A stretch of DNA of 36,724 bases, taken from the NCBI GenBank assembly GCA_026996325.1, contig JALWLU010000163.1:1-36724 (forward strand), read 5' to 3'. A model generated the notes under the pieces. It worked only from the letters and a program-made list of their open reading frames with translations. It was not told the DNA's origin and ran no database searches. A program made the position numbers and the translations under genes. The stretch is from Sulfurovum sp. (GTDB lineage Bacteria > Campylobacterota > Campylobacteria > Campylobacterales > Sulfurovaceae). Numbering within the stretch: position 1 is the first letter of the stretch; the number at the start of each line of letters is the position of its first letter. This document shows positions 14,784-22,832 of the stretch, piece after piece.

Positions 14784-16253
14784 ATGAATTTCAATATTAC
14801 CGCCTCACCGCTGAGTGAGATCAAAGCCGATGTGGAGATTGTCATCGTCATCGACGGCAATCTCAAACACGCATTCGTCAAAGACAGAAAGCTTCTTAAA
14901 AGAGCCGGTTTCAGCGGCGCACAGAATGAGGTGTGTCACCTTGTAGAGAAAAAACGTCTCTATGTTGGTGCCGAGAATCTCAAAGGAGCAGCCATCCGTC
15001 CCGCCGTTGCCAGTGCCATCCGCTCACTGGTAGGCAAAAAGGCTTTCAAGCGTGTCAAGATCGCCACTTATGTCAGCCATCCGCGCTGCTCGGCTTCCAT
15101 CCGCGCGATGGTCGAGGGTATCATCCTTGGAAGCTACACCTTCACCGAATACAAGAGCAAAAAGAGCAAGTGCCCGGTAAAAACGGTCGATATCTCTCTG
15201 GAGGGCTACGACGCGCACGAGATCAGCATGGAGACCGCTGCGCGTGCGGTACACAACGGTGAGATCGTCGCTTCGGCAACCAACTACACCAGAAACATCG
15301 TCAACACCCCACCGGACGACTTCTACCCCGAAACAATGGCAAAAAAAGCTAAAAAACTTGCAAAGGAGCTTGGACTTGGCTGCAAGATCCTCGATGTCAA
15401 GGCGCTCGAAAAAGAGAAGATGCATACCCTGCTTGCCGTCGGCCGCGCCTCGCGCCACGAGCCAAAGGTGATCCATCTCAGCTACAAGCCAAAGAATCCC
15501 AAAAAGGTCGTTACCCTTGTGGGTAAGGGGCTTACGTATGACTCAGGCGGATTGAGCCTGAAACCAGGCGATTTTATGGTGACGATGAAAGCCGACAAGA
15601 GCGGTGCTTCGGCGGTCATCGGTATTATGAAGGCTGTGGCTGAAATGGGACTCGATGTGGAGGTGCACGGATTTTTGGGAATGGTAGAGAATATGATAGG
15701 CGGCGATGCCTACAAGCCTGACGATGTGCTTACCGCCAAGAACGGCAAGACCATCGAAGTGCGCAACACCGATGCCGAGGGGCGTCTGGTACTTGCAGAT
15801 GTACTCTGCTACGCACAGCAGGAGGTCAAGGCTGACTATCTGCTCGACTTTGCTACCCTCACCGGTGCGTGTGTCGTGGGTGTGGGCCATTACACCTCCG
15901 GTGTCATGGGGTTCTGTGAAGATCTCAAAAGCAAGGTCAGACAGCAAGCGAAGATCGCCGGCGAGCTGGTGACACCGCTTGACTTCAACGACTATCTCAA
16001 AAAGACGCTTAAAAGCGACATCGCCGACATCTGCAACATCTCCAATACCCGTTACGGCGGTGCCATCACTGCCGGGCTCTTCCTTAGTGAGTTCATCGAC
16101 GAGGATCACAAAGACAAATGGGCGCACGTCGACATTGCCGGTCCGGCGTTTGTCGAACAGGTATGGGGGGAAAACCCAAGCGGTGCGTCAGGTGCCGGTG
16201 TACGTATGACAGTACGTTTCCTTGAGAGCCTTTCCAGAGAAGGTACGCACTAA
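14784..16253 (+). CDS. pepA: Leucyl aminopeptidase (M17)
   Basis: A 489-residue cytosolic M17 aminopeptidase releasing N-terminal residues from peptides. The dimetal-site residues keep the spacing known from E. coli PepA: Lys248, Asp253, Asp271, Asp330 and Glu332, with catalytic Lys260 and Arg334. These lie in the motifs GKGLTYDSGGLSLKPG and NTDAEGRL. The N-terminal domain (about 1-165) is more divergent. The gene has its own promoter and ribosome-binding site and no close downstream partner. Confidence 0.96.
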   Translation: MNFNITASPLSEIKADVEIVIVIDGNLKHAFVKDRKLLKRAGFSGAQNEVCHLVEKKRLYVGAENLKGAAIRPAVASAIRSLVGKKAFKRVKIATYVSHPRCSASIRAMVEGIILGSYTFTEYKSKKSKCPVKTVDISLEGYDAHEISMETAARAVHNGEIVASATNYTRNIVNTPPDDFYPETMAKKAKKLAKELGLGCKILDVKALEKEKMHTLLAVGRASRHEPKVIHLSYKPKNPKKVVTLVGKGLTYDSGGLSLKPGDFMVTMKADKSGASAVIGIMKAVAEMGLDVEVHGFLGMVENMIGGDAYKPDDVLTAKNGKTIEVRNTDAEGRLVLADVLCYAQQEVKADYLLDFATLTGACVVGVGHYTSGVMGFCEDLKSKVRQQAKIAGELVTPLDFNDYLKKTLKSDIADICNISNTRYGGAITAGLFLSEFIDEDHKDKWAHVDIAGPAFVEQVWGENPSGASGAGVRMTVRFLESLSREGTH

Positions 16254-16305
16254 ACATACTTTTATGATATTTTTGTTACTTTTATAATGTGTAAACAATA
16301 CATAT

Positions 16306-16311
16306 TATAAT
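16306..16311 (+). promoter_or_regulatory. -10 box for the CZB-protein gene
   Basis: An AT-rich gap after pepA holds two TATAAT boxes, at 16283-16288 and 16306-16311. The second lies 20 nt before the ATG, with GGAG at about 16320-16323 as ribosome-binding site. Confidence 0.5.
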
Positions 16312-16331
16312 AATACTTCGGAGACTAATCG

Positions 16332-16793
16332 ATGGACAAAAATGTCATACTAGAACAGCTTAGAGCAGCGAAAGCTGCACATATCAACTGGGTACAGCGT
16401 GCAAAAATGCTGATATCCGGTTTCAAGGTCGAAGAGGATGCCATTCCGGTCAACTCTACCCAATGTCAGTTTGGAAAATGGTTCTATTCGGATGCACAGA
16501 GGCTCAATACGCTGCCCAACAATACACTCGACTGTATGTCAGAGATTGAAAAACTGCATTTTGAACTCCACGATATCTACTTGAATATCTACAAGATCTA
16601 TTACGATATGGAGCCGCAGGGCTTCTTCAGCAAGCTTTTTGGCAAGAAGAAAAAGGTGAGTGAAGATGCATCCAGGCTTGCCAAAGAGTACTTCTCTTCC
16701 ATGCAGGAAATTTCGAAAAAGCTTGTCGACCAGATCAACCTTATGGAACGGCGCATCGTCGCACTTCCGGAAAAAGACCTCGATCTGCTTTAG
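16332..16793 (+). CDS. Stand-alone CZB (chemoreceptor zinc-binding) domain protein
   Basis: A 153-residue soluble protein. Residues 10-90 match the CZB pattern: His17 in AAHINW, Cys45 in CQFGKW, His76 and His80 in LHFELH, the four ligands that bind zinc in CZB domains of chemoreceptors and of the diguanylate cyclase DgcZ. There is no membrane or signalling domain; a basic linker (KLFGKKKK, about residues 102-109) and a C-terminal helix follow. It may sense zinc or hypochlorous acid and act on a partner encoded elsewhere. The stop overlaps that of the convergent antiporter by 4 nt. Confidence 0.85.
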   Translation: MDKNVILEQLRAAKAAHINWVQRAKMLISGFKVEEDAIPVNSTQCQFGKWFYSDAQRLNTLPNNTLDCMSEIEKLHFELHDIYLNIYKIYYDMEPQGFFSKLFGKKKKVSEDASRLAKEYFSSMQEISKKLVDQINLMERRIVALPEKDLDLL

Positions 16794-18421
16794 CCTTGCC
16801 GATCTTCAGGAAGGTGGCACACCAGCACCTCCTGTGAGAGCATATCGGCGATGGTATCGCGGGCGTTGATGACCGATGTGATACCCATCTCCTTGTATAT
16901 TTTCTCCTCTTCAGCGTTGTTTACCTTCACCACGCTCTTTACCCTGTCACTGAATGACGCGATGTTTTCACAGATAAGCCGTCTTTGCAGCTCGTTTTCG
17001 ACAGTCACGACAATAGCGGCGGAACGCTCAACATTGAAATGGGAAAGTACCATCTTCTGTGCCGCGTTGGCCAGATAGATCGCCTCATCCCCCTTTGCGA
17101 GCACACTGTCGACAATCTTCACGTCGTGCTCCAGAATCACATAGAGCATGTTGTGGCGCTTGAGCGTCTCCACCACCCTCTCTCCAATGGGTCCATAGCC
17201 ACAGACAATGACATGGTTCTCATAGCCCGTGTTTTGCAAGGCACGTTCCTGAAGGCTTTCGGGCTCACTGCTCATGCGGTCGGTGAGGTATTTGATGTGT
17301 CTGAGGACAAAGGGAGTGATGATCATCGAAAGCACTACGGTGATGATGAGCACCTGGTTCACCTCCGGGGAGATGATGCCATTCGAACGTGCCAACGCGA
17401 AGACCGCCAGCGCGAACTCCCCTACCTGAAAGAGTGCCAGGGAGGTTTTGATAGCGGTTCGCTTCTGTGACCAGACACCTATGACAGTAAAAATGATCAG
17501 CGCTTTAAGCACCATAATGCCTGCAAGCAGCCCCAGTATGTAAAAGATGTAATCCACAATGGCGTGCCAGTCAATGAGCATCCCGATGGTAACGAAGAAG
17601 ACACCCAGCAAAATGTCTCGAAAAGGTACCAGGTCCGCTTCGATGCGGTAGCGGTACTTTGTCTCCGAGAGCACCATACCCGCCAAAAAGGCACCCAGCG
17701 AATAGGTGAACCCGACCGCCTGCGCGAATACCGAGGCGCTAAGAACCCCAAGCAGTACGGCTACAAGGAATATCTCCTCCGATTCACTCGAGACGATCCA
17801 GTCAAAAAAGCGTTCGATGAAGTATTTGCTGAGTACGAAAAGGACCACGAAAATGGCCGCTGCACCAATGACGGTCTCCAGCAGCATTGTCGAGAGCGAC
17901 TTGTCCGAAGAGGTGAAAAAGGAGACCATCAGCAGGATGGGAATGACCGCCAGATCCTGAAAGAGCAGAATGCCCAGGGTCAGGCGGCCGTACCCGGAGT
18001 GGATCTCGTTGTTCTCATTGAGAATCTTCAGCACGATGGCCGTTGAAGAGAGCGCAAGCGCAAAACCGATGACGATGGAAGCGGTACTCTCCAAGCCAAA
18101 GAGCCAGTGGGCAAGTGCGGTAAAAAAGAGTCCGGTGACTCCCACCTGTAAACCGCCGTAGAGAAAGACTTCCCGCTTCATGCTTTTGAGGTGCGCTACG
18201 GAAAACTCCAGCCCTATCGTGAACATCAGGAAGACAATACCAAACTCCGCCAGGTGCATCAGAAAGTCGGTAGACTCCTTGACGAAATCGAAAATGGAGG
18301 TGATAGCAAAACCCGCGAAGACATACCCGATGATCGTCGGGATCTCGAAACGCTTGAGTACGACATTGAGTACGGTGGCAATGGTAATGGTTGTAATGAG
18401 AATATAGAGCGCGTGTTCCAT
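16790..18421 (-). CDS. KefB-type cation:proton antiporter with TrkA-N domain
   Basis: A 543-residue CPA2-family antiporter: about twelve membrane helices (residues 1-380) with the typical FEIPTIIGYVFAGF and GFALALSSTAIVLKIL segments, then a cytoplasmic TrkA-N (RCK) domain beginning HVIVCGYGPIGERVVE with the GxGxxG nucleotide-binding motif. It probably exchanges K+ or Na+ for protons. The ATG at 18421 is chosen because GGAG precedes it; a longer GTG start at 18454 would overlap the TATAAT box on the minus strand. No KefF/KefG partner is adjacent. Confidence 0.9.
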   Translation of the reverse strand: MEHALYILITTITIATVLNVVLKRFEIPTIIGYVFAGFAITSIFDFVKESTDFLMHLAEFGIVFLMFTIGLEFSVAHLKSMKREVFLYGGLQVGVTGLFFTALAHWLFGLESTASIVIGFALALSSTAIVLKILNENNEIHSGYGRLTLGILLFQDLAVIPILLMVSFFTSSDKSLSTMLLETVIGAAAIFVVLFVLSKYFIERFFDWIVSSESEEIFLVAVLLGVLSASVFAQAVGFTYSLGAFLAGMVLSETKYRYRIEADLVPFRDILLGVFFVTIGMLIDWHAIVDYIFYILGLLAGIMVLKALIIFTVIGVWSQKRTAIKTSLALFQVGEFALAVFALARSNGIISPEVNQVLIITVVLSMIITPFVLRHIKYLTDRMSSEPESLQERALQNTGYENHVIVCGYGPIGERVVETLKRHNMLYVILEHDVKIVDSVLAKGDEAIYLANAAQKMVLSHFNVERSAAIVVTVENELQRRLICENIASFSDRVKSVVKVNNAEEEKIYKEMGITSVINARDTIADMLSQEVLVCHLPEDRQG

Positions 18422-18445
18422 AAATGTCTCCAAAGGCTTTTGCGT

Positions 18446-18451
18446 ATTATA
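18446..18451 (-). promoter_or_regulatory. -10 box for the antiporter gene
   Basis: On the minus strand GTGTATAAT lies 24 nt before the chosen ATG, followed by GGAG. It decides against the longer GTG start that would run through it. Confidence 0.55.
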
Positions 18452-18485
18452 CACGATTCTAACCCCCTTTTCACGAAGATTTCGC

Positions 18486-18491
18486 TAAAAT
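18486..18491 (+). promoter_or_regulatory. -10 box for ychF
   Basis: TTTCGCTAAAAT, a one-base variant of the local consensus, lies 27 nt before the ychF ATG. A GAAGGA site follows. Confidence 0.5.
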
Positions 18492-18518
18492 CACGCTACT
18501 TAATTTTGAAGGATCACC

Positions 18519-19622
18519 ATGGGACTTGGCATCGGACTTGTAGGACTGCCCAACGTAGGAAAATCGACCACATTCAACGCACTGACAAAGGCACAGAACG
18601 CCGAGAGCGCGAACTACCCCTTTTGTACCATAGAGCCCAACAAGGCGGTGGTACCCGTACCCGACAAACGACTGGACGAACTTGCAAAGATCGTAAACCC
18701 CGAGCGCATCCAGCACTCCACGCTTGACTTCGTCGACATCGCCGGACTGGTAAAGGGTGCGAGCAAAGGCGAGGGGCTTGGGAACAAGTTTCTCAGTAAC
18801 ATCCGTGAGACCGAAGTGATCCTGCAGATTGTCAGATGTTTCGAAGATGAGAACATCACCCACGTAGAGGGCTGCATCGATCCCGTACGCGACATCGAGA
18901 TCATCGAGACCGAACTGCTGCTTGCCGATATGGAGGCACTTGAGAAGCGCATCACCACGATGCAGAAAAAGGCAAAGGGCAACGACCGTGAAGCCAAACT
19001 GCAGTTGCCTGTTGCAGAAGCGCTCCTGAAACACCTTGAAGCAGGACAGCCCGCCTCTACCTTCCCTGACAGGGACAACGAAGGGTTCAGCACCCTGCTT
19101 AGAGACCTCAGACTTCTGAGCAACAAGGAGATCATCTACGGCGCCAATGTCGATGAAGAGGGTCTTGCCGAAGACAACGCGTACGTTCAGGCACTCAAAG
19201 CCTATGCACAGGAGCGCAACCGTGAAGTGATCAAGCTCTGCGCCAAAGTCGAAGAGGAGATGGTCGACTTCGACGAAGAGGAGAAGATGGAGATGCTCGA
19301 GTCGCTCGGTGTCGAAGAGAGCGGGCTCGAGCAGATCATCCGCAAAGGGTTCGAGAAGCTGGGACTGATGAGCTACTTCACTGCCGGTGTCAAAGAGGTG
19401 CGCGCCTGGACCATCAGACAGGGCACGACTGCTCCAAAAGCTGCTGCAGTCATCCACAACGACTTCGAGAAGGGCTTCATACGCGCCGAGGTCATCAGCT
19501 ACGAAGACTTCATCGCCCATGGCGGTGAACAGGGAGCCAAAGAAGCGGGCAAAATGCGCCTTGAGGGTAAGGATTACATCGTACAGGACGGCGATGTGAT
19601 GCACTTCAGATTCAACGTATAA
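18519..19622 (+). CDS. ychF: Redox-regulated ATPase, Obg-family YchF/OLA1
   Basis: A 367-residue P-loop protein: G1 motif GLPNVGKST near residue 8, DIAGLVKGASKGEGLGNKFL (switch region), and the NVDE motif in place of NKxD, which in YchF shifts specificity to ATP. A helical insertion (about residues 130-200) and a C-terminal TGS domain (about residues 280-367, ending VQDGDVMHFRFNV) complete the normal architecture. It associates with ribosomes and is linked to oxidative stress and translation start-site choice. A small lipoprotein gene follows 10 nt downstream. Confidence 0.97.
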   Translation: MGLGIGLVGLPNVGKSTTFNALTKAQNAESANYPFCTIEPNKAVVPVPDKRLDELAKIVNPERIQHSTLDFVDIAGLVKGASKGEGLGNKFLSNIRETEVILQIVRCFEDENITHVEGCIDPVRDIEIIETELLLADMEALEKRITTMQKKAKGNDREAKLQLPVAEALLKHLEAGQPASTFPDRDNEGFSTLLRDLRLLSNKEIIYGANVDEEGLAEDNAYVQALKAYAQERNREVIKLCAKVEEEMVDFDEEEKMEMLESLGVEESGLEQIIRKGFEKLGLMSYFTAGVKEVRAWTIRQGTTAPKAAAVIHNDFEKGFIRAEVISYEDFIAHGGEQGAKEAGKMRLEGKDYIVQDGDVMHFRFNV

Positions 19623-19632
19623 GGAACAGCCT

Positions 19633-20094
19633 ATGAGAAAATTCCTTCTTGCCGCTGCACTGCTGCTGGTGCTGACAGGCTGCGACAACAAAAGAGGCGC
19701 CTTTTTGGAGAGCGTTCCCTCACAAAACGATGTACCCACTGCCGTAGCCAAATTCCTGAAAATCCTTGAGGCAAAGCATCTGACACACTTTGCCACCATC
19801 GATCATGCCGCCAATGCAAAAAAGGCCGGCATGGAGCTCAAGCCCGAAACGGTCGTCCTCTTTGGCGATCCCAAAATGGGCACACAACTGATGGAGTGCA
19901 ACCCCTCCATGGGGCTTGACCTGCCGCTGCGTATGCTCTTTACGACAGATTATGAGGGCAAGACCACCATCTCCTACACTAATCCGGAGTACTGGAGCCT
20001 CAAGCACAATATCAAAGATAAGAAATGTTTAGGTATCATTAGCAAGATGCACATCGCGCTGAAAGCCCTAAGTGAGGCTGCCGCGAAGAAATAA
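19633..20094 (+). CDS. DUF302 lipoprotein
   Basis: A 153-residue protein with an N-terminal signal and lipobox (VLTGC, Cys17). The mature part is a DUF302 domain of typical layout: AVAKFLKILEAKHLTHFATIDH, then ELKPETVVLFGDPKMGTQLM and DLPLRMLFTTDYEGKTTISYTNP. The family has no assigned reaction but often occurs in sulfur and metal-rich lifestyles. It is the second DUF302-like gene in this window. It follows ychF by 10 nt and precedes a YceI gene by 21 nt with an AAGGAG site between. Confidence 0.88.
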   Translation: MRKFLLAAALLLVLTGCDNKRGAFLESVPSQNDVPTAVAKFLKILEAKHLTHFATIDHAANAKKAGMELKPETVVLFGDPKMGTQLMECNPSMGLDLPLRMLFTTDYEGKTTISYTNPEYWSLKHNIKDKKCLGIISKMHIALKALSEAAAKK

Positions 20095-20115
20095 ATCTCG
20101 CCCAAGGAGTCCGTA

Positions 20116-20724
20116 ATGAAAAGAAGTCTGACTGCCGCCCTGCTCTTGGCCGGAACGCTGCTCTATGCAAAAGGCGGCTGTACACTTGTGCAGAACGACA
20201 CTGTCGATATTGTCTGGCAGGCCTACAAAACTCCCGAAAAGATCGGCGTAAAAGGGAAGCTCCCCTCGCTCTCCTACACCCCCGCACACAAAGAGGGGAA
20301 GAACTTCAAAGCGCTCTTTGAAGGTGCCACCGTCGCCATCGACACTACCAAGGTCGATACCGGCAACAGTGTCCGTGACGGGAAGCTGGTCACTTTCTTC
20401 TTCAAACAGATGAAAGCACCCAAAATAAGCGGAAAGATTCTTTCTGTGACACCCGATGCACACACCAAAGGAAAACCCTACACAGGGAAACTTGAAGTGG
20501 CGCTGACGATGAACGGCAAAACGGTCAATACGACCCTTGACTACCACTATGAAAAAGAGGTTTTCAAGGCACAGGGGAATATTGATCTGATGGATTTTGC
20601 GGCCGGTACCGCACTTGCAAGCATCAACCGCGCCTGCTACGACCTTCACAAGGGCAAGACATGGAGCGATGTGAGCATCGGTTTTGTCACGAACGTCACA
20701 GCAACCAAGTGTGACGTCAAATAG
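20116..20724 (+). CDS. Periplasmic YceI-family protein
   Basis: A 202-residue protein with a signal peptide (residues 1-18, ending LLYAK) and a YceI-type lipocalin-like beta-barrel: VDIVWQAYKTPEKIGVKG near the N-terminus, VAIDTTKVDTGNSVRDGKL in the middle and SDVSIGFVTNVTA at the end. YceI proteins bind isoprenoid chains such as polyprenyl-pyrophosphate or quinones; the ligand here is unknown. An AAGGAG site precedes the ATG. Its stop is followed one base later by the DUF1456 gene. Confidence 0.9.
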   Translation: MKRSLTAALLLAGTLLYAKGGCTLVQNDTVDIVWQAYKTPEKIGVKGKLPSLSYTPAHKEGKNFKALFEGATVAIDTTKVDTGNSVRDGKLVTFFFKQMKAPKISGKILSVTPDAHTKGKPYTGKLEVALTMNGKTVNTTLDYHYEKEVFKAQGNIDLMDFAAGTALASINRACYDLHKGKTWSDVSIGFVTNVTATKCDVK

Positions 20725-20725
20725 A

Positions 20726-21193
20726 ATGGCTGCATTTACCAACGAAGTGATGCAGCGTATCGCTGCGGCACTCAAACTCGATGCAGATATCATTGCCGAA
20801 GCCTATGAAAAAGAGAACTACCCTGTCACAAAAGCACGAATCGAAGAGATACTGGGTAACGCCGGTGAGCCCTGCAGCTATGAAGAGCTTGGCGTCTTTC
20901 TTGACGGGCTCATCACACTCAAACGCGGGCCGTCTCCCAAAAAGCCTGCAGAGGAAGCGGCAGTGGACCTGACCAACAATCTCATTCTCAAAAAACTGCG
21001 CATCGCGCTGGAGCTCAAAGAGATGGAGACAGAGATCATCTTTTCCCTTGGCGATGCACCGCTTGGAAAGCAGGAGCTCAAGTCACTCTTTCGCAAGGAG
21101 GACCACAAGAACTTCAAGGTCTGTCCCGATGGACTGCTGCTGGCATTTCTGGAGGGACTTGACGAGTTCTACTACAGTGGAGAAGAAGTTTAA
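20726..21193 (+). CDS. DUF1456 (YehS-like) protein
   Basis: A 155-residue soluble protein with two related helical halves, each with a segment of the form NNLILKKLRIALELKEMETEI / EVMQRIAAALKLDADIIAEAY, matching the duplicated DUF1456 domain. No catalytic motif is seen and the family role is unknown. The ATG at 20726 is preferred over an in-frame upstream start within the YceI gene because it follows that stop directly and begins the first repeat. The phosphoribosyltransferase gene follows after 12 nt. Confidence 0.85.
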   Translation: MAAFTNEVMQRIAAALKLDADIIAEAYEKENYPVTKARIEEILGNAGEPCSYEELGVFLDGLITLKRGPSPKKPAEEAAVDLTNNLILKKLRIALELKEMETEIIFSLGDAPLGKQELKSLFRKEDHKNFKVCPDGLLLAFLEGLDEFYYSGEEV

Positions 21194-21205
21194 AAGGAGA
21201 GTACC

Positions 21206-21658
21206 ATGGGCAAATACTACGACTACCCCGCTTTTGTAAACGACGTCAAAACGCTTGTCAAAGCAACAAAAGAGTTTGAACCCGATACCCTGCTTGCTAT
21301 CGCACGGGGCGGACTCACCCTGGCACAGGCCTATGCCGAAGCGACTGACAACCGCAACCTCTTTACTATCAACTCCATTCTCTACGACGGAGAGGTGAAG
21401 CGCTCACACCCCAAGCTCATCAACCTGCCAGAGCTCGGCGGCGCGAAAAAAGTGCTCATTCTGGATGACATCGCAGACTCCGGGCAGACGCTGCGCGCGG
21501 TGCTGACCGTACTCCAGGAGCGCTACCCGGACATCATCTTCAAGAGTACCACCCTCTTCTACAAGCCAAGCTCCTGTATCGAACCCGACTACTGGCTGCA
21601 CGAAGCGGATGAGTGGATCGACTTCTTCTGGGAAAAAGATTTCTTAGAATCCAAGTAA
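21206..21658 (+). CDS. Purine-type phosphoribosyltransferase
   Basis: A 150-residue type I phosphoribosyltransferase. The PRPP-binding loop is VLILDDIADSGQTL (about residues 76-89), and LLAIARGGLTLAQ near residue 30 is the usual PPi-loop region. Length and the WIDFFWEK C-terminus resemble the xanthine-guanine (Gpt-like) group, so it probably salvages guanine, xanthine or hypoxanthine, but base specificity is inferred only. An AGGAG site precedes the ATG. mltG follows after one base. Confidence 0.9.
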   Translation: MGKYYDYPAFVNDVKTLVKATKEFEPDTLLAIARGGLTLAQAYAEATDNRNLFTINSILYDGEVKRSHPKLINLPELGGAKKVLILDDIADSGQTLRAVLTVLQERYPDIIFKSTTLFYKPSSCIEPDYWLHEADEWIDFFWEKDFLESK

Positions 21659-21659
21659 A

Positions 21660-22700
21660 ATGCTCAGACAGTTCAAGCACCTCATCCATCTTCTGGAAGG
21701 GCTGCTTGTGCTGCTTCTCTTTGCACTTGCCTACAACTTCCTGCTTCCCATCGGAGAGGGTCAAAAAGTACTCTTCTTCGATGCTAATAGCACGCAGAGT
21801 CTACTCAACACCCTCAAAAAGAACGGTTACAGCACGACCCGATTTGATGCATGGCTCATCCCAAAAGAGCAGCTTCCGCTGAAAGGATGGTACCATATCG
21901 GCCATACCCGTGAGGGGCGATGGCACTTCTACCATGCACTCAACCAGAGCCCGCTTCCGGAAATGCACATCGTCATCTATCCTGGAGAGACACGCGAAGA
22001 GATTCTCTCCCGCCTGGCGAACGACGTGAAACTCGACCTTGAAAAACTTCGGAAAATATACAACTCACACGCACGCTACCCGGAGGGAGAGATTCTTGCA
22101 GGTACCTATACACTTGCAAGGAGTGCAGATGAGAATGCCACGCTGAACTATCTCTTTGAACGTTCCAACGCACAGTTTGATGCCTTCAAGAGACGCTACT
22201 TCGACAAACCCGTTGATGCCTACACCTTCAAGCTGCTGATGATCATCGCATCCATCATCCAAAAAGAGAGCAACAAACAAGAAGAGATGCCGCTGATCTC
22301 CTCTGTCATCTACAACCGCATCGACAAAGGGATGAAACTGCAGATGGACGGCACGCTCAACTACGGTGACTACTCCCACCGCATCGTCACGCCGGAGCGC
22401 ATCAAAGAGGATTCAACCTATTACAACACCTACAAGTACAAGGGTCTGCCGCCCGCACCGCTGGCCTCCTTTTCCATAGAGGCGCTCAAGGCCGCCCTCT
22501 TCCCCGCACGCAGCGACTTTCTCTTCTTTATGCTCACACCCGACGGCAGCCACAGCTTTGCTGCAGACTATGCTACACACCTGAAAAATCTCAGAGCCTT
22601 CAGGGAGTATCAGAAAAGGCGAAAGGCGCAGTCGGCACAGGAGAACAATACAACCCTCTTAAAAAAGCCTTCCCATAAGGGCCGAAAGGCGGCTAAATAG
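21660..22700 (+). CDS. mltG: Endolytic murein transglycosylase MltG
   Basis: A 346-residue inner-membrane protein with one N-terminal membrane helix (about residues 10-30). The YceG-like domain carries the catalytic glutamate in IIASIIQKES (Glu203), the substrate-groove motif IYNRIDKGMKLQMDGT and the ending LPPAPLASFS...FFMLTPDGSHSF. It cleaves nascent glycan strands and helps set their length. A Lys/Arg-rich tail (about residues 318-346) is unusual, and its coding end overlaps, antisense, the 3' end of the small ORF at 22659-22832. Confidence 0.95.
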   Translation: MLRQFKHLIHLLEGLLVLLLFALAYNFLLPIGEGQKVLFFDANSTQSLLNTLKKNGYSTTRFDAWLIPKEQLPLKGWYHIGHTREGRWHFYHALNQSPLPEMHIVIYPGETREEILSRLANDVKLDLEKLRKIYNSHARYPEGEILAGTYTLARSADENATLNYLFERSNAQFDAFKRRYFDKPVDAYTFKLLMIIASIIQKESNKQEEMPLISSVIYNRIDKGMKLQMDGTLNYGDYSHRIVTPERIKEDSTYYNTYKYKGLPPAPLASFSIEALKAALFPARSDFLFFMLTPDGSHSFAADYATHLKNLRAFREYQKRRKAQSAQENNTTLLKKPSHKGRKAAK

Positions 22701-22832
22701 CGAATCGGCAGCCTTGCGCTTCTGTTTTTGCTGCTCCTTTTGCATCCGCTGCATCTGCTCCACACGCTCAAGCTGCCGGCCAAGCGTCTCTTTGGCTTCC
22801 CTAATGCGTTTGGGTTCGAACTCACTGCGCAT
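22659..22832 (-). CDS. Small charged coiled-coil protein, 57 residues
   Basis: A short ORF beginning MRSEFEPKRIREAK and ending SRLSALMGRLF, rich in Gln, Lys, Arg and Glu with heptad-like Leu/Met spacing (LERVEQMQRMQKEQQ). Its ATG at 22832 overlaps the last 11 bases of the OmpA-domain gene, a typical translational-coupling arrangement, and it would be the third gene of the MotA/MotB-like operon. Its last 42 bases overlap the convergent mltG end. No family is recognised. Real coding is likely but not certain because of its length. Confidence 0.5.
   Translation of the reverse strand: MRSEFEPKRIREAKETLGRQLERVEQMQRMQKEQQKQKRKAADSLFSRLSALMGRLF

Noticed and set aside
18471-19799. A 442-codon minus-strand ORF antisense to ychF
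   Set aside because: It covers a clear ychF with all nucleotide-binding motifs, and has no domain of its own.
22610-22825. A 71-codon minus-strand ORF at the end of mltG
   Set aside because: The overlapping 57-codon frame is better placed for coupling to the OmpA-domain gene and has helical, charged composition; this frame is Arg/Ser/Cys-rich.
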